DNA from: Myxococcales bacterium
Lineage (GTDB): Bacteria > Myxococcota_A > Polyangia > Polyangiales > Ga0077539
Reading direction: 5' to 3'
NCBI GenBank assembly: GCA_016792845.1
Contig: JAEUKH010000016.1
Location: forward strand, 78,997 to 142,996
DNA length: 64,000 nt
Shown: positions 9,168-19,668 of the stretch, piece after piece
How the letters are laid out: the number at the start of each line of letters is the position of its first letter
Numbering within the stretch: the stretch's first letter is position 1
Program-made: the position numbers and the translations under genes
Notes under the pieces: generated by a model
Database searches by the model: none
What the model saw: only the letters and a program-made list of their open reading frames with translations
Told to the model about the DNA's origin: nothing

Positions 9168-10472
9168 CTAACGGCGCGCCCAGGCCAAGACCGCATCGAG
9201 CTCGGCGCCGCTGTACCACACGAGATAGGTCGCGAAGACGAGCGCCGCGAGGGAGACCCCGGCGAGGGCGACGCTCGGCGCGCCGTCGCGCTGCGTCTCA
9301 GCGCGGGCGGCTTCGAGCTCGGCCACATCAGAGGCCGTCATGGGGGCCTCGTCGTCGTCGGGGTGCAGCGGACGAAGGAGCGCGCGGAGCCGGGCGATCG
9401 ACTCGGCAGACCACCGAGCGAAGCGCGGCGCCTCAGTCAGAACCCGCGCGCGGAGGGCCGTGTCGCGGGCCCAAGAGCACTCGACGGCGCCCGCGAGGAG
9501 GGCCACCGGCACGGCGGTCGCGCCGCGGGCGAAGAGCCACCCGACCAGCATCGCGAAGGCCCCGAGCGCGGCGCCGATCACCGCGGCAGGCACTCGCGCC
9601 AGGGCCCGCCCGAGCCATCGCGCCGCCGCCGCGCCTGGGAAGGGGCTCACCGGCAGCACCAGGGCCCACGCCACGGCCACCGCCCGATCGGCCCCGGCGC
9701 CGAGCAACCCCACGGCGACGAGGGTGGTGAGCGCCGCGACCCAGAAGCGCGCGGCGGGGCGGCAGAACGTGCCCCCGAGGAGCCAGCGCAGCCCCCAAGG
9801 CAGCACCGCCACCAGGGCCGCCGCGAGGTTGGCGCGGTGCCCTTGATTGGGCAAGGCCGAGGCCCCGAGCGCGAGCTGGCGGAACACGCAGAAGAGCCCG
9901 AGCGCGTTCGCCACGAGGCGGGTCGAGGGCAGAAGCCGCCAGCGCCAGTCGGGCGCCTCGATGGGGGCCTCGTCGCGCTCAGGGGGCAAGAGCCGCGCGG
10001 TGTTGGTGCGCTCGGCGATGACGCCCAGCAAGAGCTCCGGGTCGCCGAGGTCGAGCACCCGGGTCGCGCCGTCGGGGGTGCGGATGGGCAGCGCCTGGAG
10101 CGCCGAGAGGTCGCTGAACGCCACCGGTGGGCCGTGGGCCACGTCGAGCAGGGCGTAGCACACCCGCACGGTGCCGCCGCCGGTGCTGACGTCGCCCATC
10201 GCGAGGGTGATGCCGTCGATGGCGGCCCACGGGATCTTGCGCTCGCGCGCGTCGCTCACCACCACCAGGGCCTCAGGGCGGGCTTCGAGCCGCGGGCTCC
10301 GCGACGACCGCGCGAGCTTCACCCCGAGGAAGGCTCCCAAGGTGCTCACCGCCACGGCGAGGCTCGCCTCGGGAGAGAGCGCGAAGATCACACGCAGGCC
10401 CAGCCACGACGCGGCCCCGAGCGCGAGACCCTGCGCAAACACTGCGCGGGAGGTTGGAGCGAATGAAAGCAT
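9168..10472 (-). CDS. Uncharacterised polytopic membrane protein
   Basis: A 434-residue protein from ATG 10472. Two N-terminal hydrophobic segments are followed by a soluble region of about 100 residues (about 65-165) with the beta-rich look of a PH-like domain. About five further helices follow (about 185-340), then a charged acidic stretch (HPDDDEAP) and a last membrane helix near the C-terminus. I recognise no family and see no catalytic motif. It is transcribed divergently from the TPR/PEGA-kinase pair and convergently with lon. Confidence 0.65.
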   Translation of the reverse strand: MLSFAPTSRAVFAQGLALGAASWLGLRVIFALSPEASLAVAVSTLGAFLGVKLARSSRSPRLEARPEALVVVSDARERKIPWAAIDGITLAMGDVSTGGGTVRVCYALLDVAHGPPVAFSDLSALQALPIRTPDGATRVLDLGDPELLLGVIAERTNTARLLPPERDEAPIEAPDWRWRLLPSTRLVANALGLFCVFRQLALGASALPNQGHRANLAAALVAVLPWGLRWLLGGTFCRPAARFWVAALTTLVAVGLLGAGADRAVAVAWALVLPVSPFPGAAAARWLGRALARVPAAVIGAALGAFAMLVGWLFARGATAVPVALLAGAVECSWARDTALRARVLTEAPRFARWSAESIARLRALLRPLHPDDDEAPMTASDVAELEAARAETQRDGAPSVALAGVSLAALVFATYLVWYSGAELDAVLAWARR

Positions 10473-10555
10473 CGATGCAGGCTCAGCTTACAACAAAGTC
10501 TCTCTCTGGCCGAGCGACGGTGCTACACCGCGGAGGCTTGAGACGGCACCCTTTC

Positions 10556-11677
10556 TTGCGACGCGACGACGGGCTTCGACCTGCGAGGGCAGGGCGGCGT
10601 CTCGTGGCGTCTGGGGTGTTCGGGTGGGTGATGAGCGCGGCCCTCGGGGTCGGGGCCCAACCGCGCCCGACGCTCACGCCCGAGGCGGTTCGCGAGGCCG
10701 ACCAGGCGTTTCAGTCGGGCACGGCGGCGTTTCGGCGCGGCGACTACCAGAGCGCGGCAGAGTCGTTTCGTCGTGCGAACGCGCGGCTCGAGCACCCCGA
10801 CACGCTCTACAACCTCGGCCGGGCCCTCGAAGAGCTGGGCGAGCTCGCGATGGCCATCGACGCCTACGCGCGGGCCCTCGACCTCGCGCCCCGCGGGTGG
10901 GACGCGCGGCCCGCCACGGCCCGGCTCGAAGCCCTGCGCAATCGACCCGTGGAGCTCCTGCTCCGGTCGAGCCCCGACGGGGCCACGGTGCGGGTCGACA
11001 CGGCGGCCGCGAGCCTGTGTTCGACACCGTGTCCGGTGCGCCTCGCGCCGGGGCCTCACACCTTGGTGGTCGAGCACGCGGGGTACCGCCCCGCGGTCGA
11101 GCGGGTGACCCTCCGCCCTGGGGTGAACGACGAGCGGGCGGTGACCCTCGAAGCGCTCCCGTCGCCGCCTCCGGGGGGCGAGCCGCCGGTGGTCGCGCCG
11201 CGGCCAAGCGTCGACCGTGTGGCGCTGCGTCGCATCGCGAGCCGCGTCTCGGGCCGCCTCTCGCTCTCGGGGGGCGTGGCCTTGCCGCGAGACCGCCCCG
11301 ACGTCGCGCTCGGGGGCGAGCTCGGGGTCTTCATCGGCCGTCACTTCTCGGCGCAGTTCGCGACGCTCCTCATCGACGCCACCGATACGCCGCGGCTCTT
11401 TCTCGGTGAGGTCGGCTGGGTGTTTCTCTTCGACGAGCTCGACCTCGGCGTCTCGCTCAACGCCGGGGCGCTTGACGCCTGCGCGAGCTGCCGCGAGGGC
11501 TCGCTCCGCACCGGCGAGGCGCAGTTCGTGGCCGGCGTCACGGTGCGCGCCGACGTGTTTCTCGCGCCGCGGCTCGCGCTCGGGCTCTTCGGCCGCTTCT
11601 CATGGCGCAACGCCGCCGTCGACGACGTCGATGCGCTCTTGAGTTCGTTCGGGTTGTCGGTCAGTTTTCACCTCTGA
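10556..11677 (+). CDS. Secreted TPR-PEGA protein with C-terminal outer-membrane barrel-like region
   Basis: The likely start is TTG 10556, giving a good signal peptide (basic, then VASGVFGWVMSAALGVGAQ). GTG 10520 or further upstream is possible, but the earliest start (10454) would overlap the divergent gene. A TPR-type helical region (QAFQSGTAAFRRGDYQSAAE, then YNLGRALEELGE) comes first, then a clear PEGA domain (SSPDGATVRVD...CSTPCPVRLAPGPH), a Pro-rich linker, and about 140 residues of alternating beta strands ending in SVSFHL, like a small outer-membrane barrel. The kinase gene starts three bases after its stop. The predicted role is a periplasmic or outer-membrane partner of that kinase. 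Confidence 0.75.
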   Translation: MRRDDGLRPARAGRRLVASGVFGWVMSAALGVGAQPRPTLTPEAVREADQAFQSGTAAFRRGDYQSAAESFRRANARLEHPDTLYNLGRALEELGELAMAIDAYARALDLAPRGWDARPATARLEALRNRPVELLLRSSPDGATVRVDTAAASLCSTPCPVRLAPGPHTLVVEHAGYRPAVERVTLRPGVNDERAVTLEALPSPPPGGEPPVVAPRPSVDRVALRRIASRVSGRLSLSGGVALPRDRPDVALGGELGVFIGRHFSAQFATLLIDATDTPRLFLGEVGWVFLFDELDLGVSLNAGALDACASCREGSLRTGEAQFVAGVTVRADVFLAPRLALGLFGRFSWRNAAVDDVDALLSSFGLSVSFHL

Positions 11678-11680
11678 CCC

Positions 11681-13276
11681 GTGCACGACGACACCGACGA
11701 GCGAGACGGGCCTTCGTCGACCCTTGAGCTCCTACGCCCCGACGCGGCCCCGGCGGGGCGGAGCGCGACCCTGGAGCTCGGCCCAGGTGATTCGCAACCT
11801 ATTGAAATCAATCACGAAGTCGAGACCGACGGGCGTTGGTTGGGGCGGATCGTCGGGGGCCGCTACGCCATCGACGCGGTGCTCGGCCGCGGCGGCATGG
11901 GGGTGGTCTACGCGGGTCGGCACGTCACGGTGGGCCGCGCGGTGGCGGTGAAGGTGCTGCGGAGCGACCTCACGCGCAACGCCGAGGCCTTGAAGCGCTT
12001 CGAGCGCGAGGCGTACGCGGCGGCCGCGATCGGGCACCCGAACATCGTCGAGGTGCTCGATTTTGGCCACAGCGCCGAGGGAGACGCCTACCTGGTGATG
12101 GAGCGCCTTGAGGGCGAAGACCTTGCGTCGCGCTTGCGTCGCGTGGGACGGCTCGACGTGGCGAGCGCGGTGTCGATCGCCCGTCAGGTCGCCGAGGCCC
12201 TCGGTGCGGCGCACGCCAAGGGGATCGTTCACCGCGACCTGAAGAGCGAGAACGTGTTTCTCATTCAGCGCGACGGTCGAGACTTCGTGAAGGTCGTCGA
12301 TTTTGGCATCTCGAAGGTGCTCGAGACCGACGGCGCGACGGGGCCCATCACGCACGACGGCACCGTGCTCGGCACGCCGCAGTATATGGCCCCTGAGCAG
12401 GGCACCGACGGCGCCCAGGCCGACCATCGCGCCGACCTCTACGCGCTCGGGTGCATCCTCTTCGAGATGCTGAGCGGGTCGGTGCCGTATCCCGGGCGGG
12501 TCGCGGTCGAGGTGCTCTACAAGCACGTCCATCAGCCGGTGCCGAAGCTGAGGGCGCGGGCGCCCGAGGTGCCGTCGGCCCTCGAAGCGGTGGTGACGCG
12601 GCTCCTCGCCAAAGAGCGAGCCCATCGTTACCCGAACGCCGAGGCGCTGTTGGCGGCGCTCCCGGCGTCGCACGAGGGTGTTTGGGCGCCCTCGCCTCGG
12701 GCCGCCGTCGAGCGATGGCGGCGCCGCGTCGTCGCCGCGGGGCTGGTGGCCGTCGGGGCCTTGGTGACCGAGTACGCGTGGCGGTCGAGCCTGCCCGAGC
12801 GCGTCTCCGCGTACAACGCCGAGCACCCCGACGCGGGCGCCCTCCGCGCGGTCGACGCGGCGCTCGGTGGCGACGGGGGCGTCGCGGCGGCGCTGCCTCC
12901 GCTGCGGGTTCAGGCGGTTGCGGCGTCGCGCGATGCGGCCCCCGCGGTCGCGCCGTGCGAGGGCTTCGTCGAGGTGAGCCCGAGCCAGGCCGAGGTGCTG
13001 ATCGACGGGGTGGTGTGCGGTCGCGGTCGGTGCGTGCTCCGCGGCGCGTGCGGCCGCGCGATGCAGCTGAGCGCCCGGGCCGAGGGGCACCTGGTGATGC
13101 GCGACACCGTCACGCTGGCCCGCGACACGGCGCTCCGGTGGGTGCTGCTCGCCACGGGGCGGCGGGTGCGTCCGGTGCGCGGGGCGGGCGTTGATGCGGG
13201 CGCCGCGGCGGGCCCTTCGGAGCCTCAGGTCGGCCCGGACGGGTTGAAGCTGAGCCCGTATCGCCCCGGCGCCTGA
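11681..13276 (+). CDS. Transmembrane serine/threonine protein kinase with external PEGA-like domain
   Basis: A 531-residue protein from GTG 11681, three bases after the TPR-PEGA gene. The kinase domain covers about residues 60-320: loop GRGGMGVVY, lysine in VAVKVL, HRDLKSEN, DFG and APEQ are all present, so it should be catalytic. One membrane helix at about 347-367 is followed by about 165 external residues with a PEGA-like unit (FVEVSPSQAEVLIDGVVCG), including paired cysteines that could form disulfides. A short AT-rich patch occurs near residues 35-45. The 3' end lies three bases from the convergent acetyltransferase gene. Confidence 0.93.
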   Translation: MHDDTDERDGPSSTLELLRPDAAPAGRSATLELGPGDSQPIEINHEVETDGRWLGRIVGGRYAIDAVLGRGGMGVVYAGRHVTVGRAVAVKVLRSDLTRNAEALKRFEREAYAAAAIGHPNIVEVLDFGHSAEGDAYLVMERLEGEDLASRLRRVGRLDVASAVSIARQVAEALGAAHAKGIVHRDLKSENVFLIQRDGRDFVKVVDFGISKVLETDGATGPITHDGTVLGTPQYMAPEQGTDGAQADHRADLYALGCILFEMLSGSVPYPGRVAVEVLYKHVHQPVPKLRARAPEVPSALEAVVTRLLAKERAHRYPNAEALLAALPASHEGVWAPSPRAAVERWRRRVVAAGLVAVGALVTEYAWRSSLPERVSAYNAEHPDAGALRAVDAALGGDGGVAAALPPLRVQAVAASRDAAPAVAPCEGFVEVSPSQAEVLIDGVVCGRGRCVLRGACGRAMQLSARAEGHLVMRDTVTLARDTALRWVLLATGRRVRPVRGAGVDAGAAAGPSEPQVGPDGLKLSPYRPGA

Positions 13277-13279
13277 GCG

Positions 13280-14047
13280 CTAGAGGGCGCGTCGAAGGCC
13301 GAGGTAGCGCCGCGCGCTGAGCACCGGGGCGAGCCCCGCATAGAAGGGCAGCGTCTCGGTCGAGACCCAGGGCACCGTGGCCCGCTCGAAGCCGCGCTCG
13401 GCGAGGGCCGCGTAGGCGCGACGGGCGAGCGCGGCGCCGACGCCGTGACCGCGCGCGGTGTCGACGACGCCGACGGGGCCGAAGGTGCCGAGGTCGCCGC
13501 AGTTGCCGTGGGCGCACACGAACCCCACCGGGGCGCCGCCCGCGCGGGCCACAAAGAGCCCGCCGCGGAGCAGGGCGCGCTCGGCCTCGTCGCGCCACGA
13601 TGCGCTGAACTGGGCGGCGACCCAAGCGAGCGCCGCGCGGTCTTCGCAGGGCGACACCCGCGGGTCGCGAAACCCTGCCGCGGCGGTGAGGTCGACCACC
13701 AGGTTGTGGCTCTCGTCGACGGGGCAAAAGCCCGCGCGCTCAAGCCACGGCGCGACCCAACCCGACGCGTCGACGCCCGGCACGAGGTAGTTACCCGGGG
13801 GGCCGCCCGCCGTCAGGGTGCGGGCGCCGGTCGCCGCTGACCACGCGATTGCGGCGTCGAGGAGGGCCCGCGCGTGCCCGCGGCGACGCTCGCTGGGGAG
13901 CACTTCGAGCCAGGCCAACCAGGCCCCCTGGGCGCCCTCACGGGGCGCGGCGACGAGGGCTGCGCCGAAGGGCTGCGAGACGAGGGTGAGCGGCCGCGGG
14001 GGGCTGAGCTTTTCGGCCAGCACCGCCGGGTCGAGCGAGGCGATCAT
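13280..14047 (-). CDS. Double-domain GNAT acetyltransferase
   Basis: A 255-residue protein from ATG 14047, overlapping the stop of the upstream dehydratase gene by four bases. It has two GNAT-like halves. The N-terminal half has a degenerate acetyl-CoA loop (LPSERRRGHARALLDAAI). The C-terminal half has the better motif (GPVGVVDTARGHGVGAALARRAY) and the usual later strand (LPFYAGLAPV). As the last gene of the glycan operon it may N- or O-acetylate a sugar or sugar nucleotide, but GNATs also acetylate small molecules and proteins. Substrate unknown. Confidence 0.8.
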   Translation of the reverse strand: MIASLDPAVLAEKLSPPRPLTLVSQPFGAALVAAPREGAQGAWLAWLEVLPSERRRGHARALLDAAIAWSAATGARTLTAGGPPGNYLVPGVDASGWVAPWLERAGFCPVDESHNLVVDLTAAAGFRDPRVSPCEDRAALAWVAAQFSASWRDEAERALLRGGLFVARAGGAPVGFVCAHGNCGDLGTFGPVGVVDTARGHGVGAALARRAYAALAERGFERATVPWVSTETLPFYAGLAPVLSARRYLGLRRAL

Positions 14048-16002
14048 CGCTTGAGGGGGATGACGTTGCGCGCGGTGTCGCCGACGGCGGCGAGGCGCTG
14101 CGAGGTCGCGCCGTCGCGGGCGGGCAAGACCATGGGCTTGAACTCTGGCACGAGGTTCAAGAAGCGCTGCCGCACGGTGGCGTCGTCGACGCCGTCGGTG
14201 CACTGATGGAGCGCTTCGAGCCCTTCGACCACATCTTCCCATCGGTAGGGGCGGAAGCGGCCCACGAAGATCTTGGGGTGTTGGGTCTTGTCGGCCCGCT
14301 CTTCGTCTGCGGCGAGCTCTTCGAAGAGCTTCTCGCCGGGCCGAATGCCCGAGAACTGAATCTCGATGTCTTCGCCCGGGCGCAGCCCCGAGAGGGTGAT
14401 GAGCGCCTTGGCGAGGTCGACGATCTTCACGGGTTCGCCCATGTCGAGCACGAAGATTTCGCCGCCCTTGCCCATGGCCCCGGCTTGCATCACCAGCTGG
14501 CACGCCTCGGGGATGGTCATGAAGTACCGCTTCATCTCGGGGTGCGTCACGGTCACCGGGCCGCCCCGCGCGATCTGCTCTTGGAAGATCGGCACCACCG
14601 AGCCGTTCGACCCGAGCACGTTGCCGAAGCGCACCGTGATGAAGCGCGTCGCGGTGCGCTGCGACAGCGCCTGACAGTAGATCTCTGCGACCCGCTTCGA
14701 GACGCCCATGATGCTCGTCGGGTTGACCGCCTTGTCGGTCGAGATCATCACAAACTGCTGGACGTCGTAGGCCACCGCGAGGTCGGCCACTTTCTTCGTG
14801 CCGAAGACGTTGTTCTTGATGGCCTCGCCCGGGTTCCACTCCATCATGGGGACGTGCTTGTGGGCCGCGGCGTGAAACACCACGCTCGGCCGCATCGACT
14901 GGAACACCGCTTCGAGCCGCCGGGTGTCGCAAATGTCTGCGATGCGCGGCACAAGCTTCACATGGGGGAACTTGTCGTGCAGCTCGCGATGGATCTGAAA
15001 CATCGCGTTCTCGGCCTGCTCGACGAGCACCAGCTGCGCCGGGCCGAAGCGACACACCTGCCGGCAGAGCTCGGCCCCGATCGAGCCGCCCGCGCCGGTC
15101 ACCAGCACCACCGCGCCGTTCACGCAGTCTGCGATGGCCTGCGAGTCGAGGGTCACCGGGGCCCGCCCGAGGAGGTCTTCGATCTTCACCGGGCGGATCT
15201 GGTTCACCGCCACGCGCCCGTCGACGAGGGCGTCGACCCCGGGGATGGTGCGGATCGCCGCGCCGCTCTCGCCGCACATCGCCACGATGCGCCGCATGTC
15301 GTCGGCCCGCGCCGAGGGGATCGCCACGATCACCTCGTCGACCGCGTGCTGCTTCACCAGCTCGGTCACCTTCGCGATGGGCCCGAGCACCCGAACGTCG
15401 TGGATGTGGAGCCGCTGCTTCGAGGCGTCGTCGTCGACGAAGCCGACCACCTCGTACTTGCCCTGATGGGTCTTGATGATCTCGCGGACGAGCATCTCGC
15501 CCGCATCGCCCGCGCCCACCACGAGGATGCGACGCGGCCCCACCTCGACCGCCAGCGCCGCCCGCCGCGAGAGCTCGCGCAGCGTACGGATGCCCATGCG
15601 AAGGCCCCCCACCGCGAAGACCGAGAGCAGCCACTCGATGATGTACACCGAGCGCGGCACCCCGCCCGGGCCGATGAGGGCGACGTAGAGCACCATCGCC
15701 GCGGTCGACAGGCTCGCGGCCTTGAAGAGCGACAGCAGGTCGCGGACGCCGGTGTAGCGCCACAGGCCGTGAAAGAGGCCGAAGTAGAAATAAATCGCCG
15801 TGCGCAGGGCGAGGCCGACGGGGATCCAGATGGCCAGCCGCTCCCAGTACCAGGGCGAGACGTGGCCGTCGAAGCGGAGCACGAAGGCCCCCACCGTCGC
15901 GGCGCACCAAAGCACCAGGTGAACCCCCACCACGAGGAGGCGGCGGTAGGTGAACACCAAGGCTGGGATCTGTAGGTCTTGCGGAGTGGGTTCGCTCATC
16001 AC
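14044..16002 (-). CDS. CapD/WbpM/PglF-like nucleotide-sugar 4,6-dehydratase
   Basis: A 652-residue membrane-anchored dehydratase of the long FlaA1/WbpM class. Four N-terminal helices (about 15-130) precede a CoA-binding-like Rossmann domain (RRILVVGAGDAGEM, about 155) and the extended-SDR catalytic domain, with VTGAGGSIGAE at about 300 and MGVSKR, where Met replaces the usual Tyr as in this subfamily. It should convert UDP-GlcNAc to the 4-keto-6-deoxy sugar. With the nearby aminotransferase and NeuD-like acyltransferase it would make a diamino-trideoxy sugar such as UDP-diNAc-bacillosamine; this pathway is inferred. Confidence 0.92.
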   Translation of the reverse strand: MMSEPTPQDLQIPALVFTYRRLLVVGVHLVLWCAATVGAFVLRFDGHVSPWYWERLAIWIPVGLALRTAIYFYFGLFHGLWRYTGVRDLLSLFKAASLSTAAMVLYVALIGPGGVPRSVYIIEWLLSVFAVGGLRMGIRTLRELSRRAALAVEVGPRRILVVGAGDAGEMLVREIIKTHQGKYEVVGFVDDDASKQRLHIHDVRVLGPIAKVTELVKQHAVDEVIVAIPSARADDMRRIVAMCGESGAAIRTIPGVDALVDGRVAVNQIRPVKIEDLLGRAPVTLDSQAIADCVNGAVVLVTGAGGSIGAELCRQVCRFGPAQLVLVEQAENAMFQIHRELHDKFPHVKLVPRIADICDTRRLEAVFQSMRPSVVFHAAAHKHVPMMEWNPGEAIKNNVFGTKKVADLAVAYDVQQFVMISTDKAVNPTSIMGVSKRVAEIYCQALSQRTATRFITVRFGNVLGSNGSVVPIFQEQIARGGPVTVTHPEMKRYFMTIPEACQLVMQAGAMGKGGEIFVLDMGEPVKIVDLAKALITLSGLRPGEDIEIQFSGIRPGEKLFEELAADEERADKTQHPKIFVGRFRPYRWEDVVEGLEALHQCTDGVDDATVRQRFLNLVPEFKPMVLPARDGATSQRLAAVGDTARNVIPLKR

Positions 16003-16101
16003 GAAGTCTCGCCCGAGGCGCCGAGAGGGGGCCTCTACACCACGCTGTGTTGCGTCGTCGCGGTCGTTCGTTCGACAATCGTGCGGCGACCCGCGATTCG
16101 C

Positions 16102-17261
<1,160 letters not shown>

Positions 17262-17265
<4 letters not shown>

Positions 17266-18377
17266 GACCAGCACTTCTCCAGCGCAGCGACCACACGCTC
17301 GGCGGCGTGACCGTCCCACAGGGGGATGGGTTGACCTTGTTTGTAGCGCCCGTCGAGCACCTCGCCGAGCAGCGCCCGGGCGCGCCCGAGGTCGTCTCCG
17401 ACGAGGGTGTTGGTGCCGAGCCGCACCGTCACGGGTCGCTCGGTGTTGCTCCGCAAGGTGAGACAGGGCACCCCGAGGTAGCTGGTCTCTTCTTGGATGC
17501 CGCCCGAGTCGGTGAGGGCCACCTGCGCGGCGGCCATGAGCCCGAGGTTCTCTCGGTACGACAAGGGGTCGAGGAGCCTCACCCGCGGGTGCTGCGCGAG
17601 CGCTCGGTCGACGCCGAAGGCCTCCATCTTCGCCCGCGTGCGCGGATGCATCGGGAAGACCACCGCGACCCGTTCGGCCGCCTCGCGCAGAAACTCACCG
17701 AGCGCCTCGATGCGCTCGCGGCTGTCGACGTTGCTGGGCCTGTGAAGCGTCACGAGGGCGTATCGCCCGCGGGTGAGCCCGAGCCGCGAGGGCATGTCGA
17801 GGGCCTCGGCCGCGGCGCGCTGCTGCACCAGGGTGTCGATCATCACGTTGCCGCACGGTACGACCCGGGCGGGGTCGGCGCCCTCGCGGCTCAGGTTCTC
17901 AGCGCCCGCGGGCTCGCTGGTGATCAAGAGGTCGGCGATGGCATCGGTGACCAGCCGGTTGATCTCTTCGGGCATCGTGCGGTCGAAGCTCCGGAGCCCC
18001 GCCTCGACGTGGGCCACGGGCACCTGGAGCTTCGCCGCTGCGAGGGTGCAGGCCATGGTGCTGTTGACGTCGCCGACCACCACCACGCCGCAGACGGCCC
18101 CGCGCCGCGCTTCGACGAGCGCCTCGAAGGCCGCGAGGATCTTCGCCGTCTGCGCGCCGTGCGCCCCGGGGCCCACGTGCAAGTGATGATCTGGCTGCCG
18201 AATCTCTAGCTCTCGAAAGAACACGTCGCTCATCGCGGCGTCGTAGTGCTGCCCGGTGTGCACGAGCACCGGCGTGAGGCTCGGGGCGTGGGTGCCGAAG
18301 GCCCGCAAAATGGGCGCGACCTTCATAAAGTTGGGCCGCGCCCCGGCGACCAAGATGACCTCGCGACCGCTGCTCAC
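17262..18377 (-). CDS. wecB: Non-hydrolysing UDP-N-acetylglucosamine 2-epimerase
   Basis: A 371-residue protein from GTG 18377 (GTGA overlap with the acyltransferase stop). It has the WecB signature at the N-terminus (VAGARPNFMKVAPI), HTGQHYD, HVEAGLRS, the catalytic-region motif TDSGGIQEE and the late LRSNTERP. It interconverts UDP-GlcNAc and UDP-ManNAc in the cytoplasm. It has normal family length with no missing motif. It supplies UDP-ManNAc or a derivative for the glycan encoded by this operon; no ManNAc dehydrogenase (WecC) gene is visible here. Confidence 0.95.
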
Positions 18378-19039
18378 TTCTTCGCTCCCAAGAGTTTTGC
18401 GGGCACGCCGACCCACGTCTCGCCCGCGGGCACATCGCGGGTCACCACGGCGCCGGCCCCTACGGTGGCCCCTTCGCCGACCGAGAGATACTGCAAGACC
18501 CGCGCGCCGGTGCCGACCAGGACGCCGGCCCCCAAGGTGACCCCGCCTGAGAGCGAGACGCTCGGATTGAGCACTGCGCCGCGCCCGACCGCGGCCTCGT
18601 GCCCGAGGGTGCAGCCGAGGTTGACCATGCTGAAGCGTTCGAGGGTCACGTTGACCGTGGCCAGGGTGCCGGCGCACACCAAGGTGCCCGCCTCGAAGCG
18701 GCACCGCGCGCGGTCGTAGTGCACCGAAGGGTGCACCAGGCTCGGCAGCTCGAGCCCCGCGAAGTCGGTCTCTAGCATCGCCCCGACGCGCAGCCTCGCC
18801 TGCGGCGTGCCGATGCCGATGGCCACGGCGTCGACCTCGCCGCGGTGGGCGTCGAGCCACGCGGTGTCGCCGCGCACCGCGTCGCGGCTGTCGTGCGGGC
18901 CGAGGCGTTCGAGGTCGCTCACGACGTAGCCCGCGAAGCGCCACGGCGCCCCGTCGCGGGCGAGCTCTTCGATGAGCCAGCGCACCTCGCGGGCGAAGCC
19001 TCCCGCGCCGAAGACCATGATGTTACGCACCGCGCTCAT
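18374..19039 (-). CDS. NeuD/PglD-family sugar O/N-acyltransferase
   Basis: A 221-residue protein from ATG 19039, overlapping by four bases with the phosphoglycosyltransferase stop. An N-terminal Rossmann-like nucleotide-sugar domain (IMVFGAGGFAREV) is followed by a left-handed parallel beta helix of hexapeptide repeats (VGRGAVLNPSVSLSGGVTLG and on) ending in GVPAKLL. This is the PglD/NeuD architecture. It probably acetylates the amino sugar made by the aminotransferase. Neighbouring PglC-, PglE- and PglF-like genes support the PglD-like role over sialic acid O-acetylation. Confidence 0.9.
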   Translation of the reverse strand: MSAVRNIMVFGAGGFAREVRWLIEELARDGAPWRFAGYVVSDLERLGPHDSRDAVRGDTAWLDAHRGEVDAVAIGIGTPQARLRVGAMLETDFAGLELPSLVHPSVHYDRARCRFEAGTLVCAGTLATVNVTLERFSMVNLGCTLGHEAAVGRGAVLNPSVSLSGGVTLGAGVLVGTGARVLQYLSVGEGATVGAGAVVTRDVPAGETWVGVPAKLLGAKK

Positions 19040-19668
19040 GTCGGGCCCCCTGCGGCGGCGCCCATGAACTCGGGCATCGTGGCCGCGTTTTGGTTCGAGA
19101 TGCCGTCGCGCCGGAGCACCTTGCCCACGGTCTTGAGCAAGATCTTCGCGTCGAGGGCGAGGCTCCAGTGGTCGACGTACCAGACGTCGAGGTCGAATTT
19201 TTCGTCCCACGAGAGGGCGTTTCGGCCGTTGATCTGGGCCCAGCCCGTGATGCCCGGCATCACCTCGTGGCGCCGCGCCTGGTGCGGCGAATACCGGTCG
19301 AGGTAGCGCACAAGGAGCGGCCTCGGGCCCACCAGCGAGAGCTCGCCCGCGAGCACGTTCAAGAGCTGCGGCAGCTCGTCGAGGCTCGTCGCGCGGAGCC
19401 ACCGCCCGAGCGGCGTGAGGCGCATCGCGTCGGGCAGCGGGCGGCCGTCGGCGTCGTTCAGGTCGCGCATCGTGCGAAACTTGAAGACCCTGAACACCTC
19501 ACCGTTTTTGCCTGGTCGGGCTTGGGTAAACAGCACCGGCGACCCGAGGTCGACCCGCACCGCCGCGGCCACCCCGAGCATCAACGGCGCCGCGAGGGTG
19601 AGCCCCGCCGCCGCCGCCGCGCGGTCGACCACCTGCTTCACACACGCTCGCCACCCCGCCTGCTTCAT
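19036..19668 (-). CDS. Small initiating phosphoglycosyltransferase (PglC/WcaJ catalytic type)
   Basis: A 210-residue monotopic sugar-phosphate transferase. An N-terminal re-entrant hydrophobic helix (AGLTLAAPLMLGVAAAV) is followed by the catalytic region FKFRTMRD, the Asp-Glu dyad region TSLDELPQLLNVL, LVGPRP and MPGITGWAQ. It lacks the four-helix N-terminal extension of WcaJ/WbaP, so its size matches PglC. It transfers a sugar-1-phosphate from a UDP-sugar to undecaprenyl phosphate, the first committed step of repeat-unit assembly. The immediate overlap with the PglD-like gene suggests a bacillosamine-type sugar as substrate. Confidence 0.93.
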   Translation of the reverse strand: MKQAGWRACVKQVVDRAAAAAGLTLAAPLMLGVAAAVRVDLGSPVLFTQARPGKNGEVFRVFKFRTMRDLNDADGRPLPDAMRLTPLGRWLRATSLDELPQLLNVLAGELSLVGPRPLLVRYLDRYSPHQARRHEVMPGITGWAQINGRNALSWDEKFDLDVWYVDHWSLALDAKILLKTVGKVLRRDGISNQNAATMPEFMGAAAGGPT

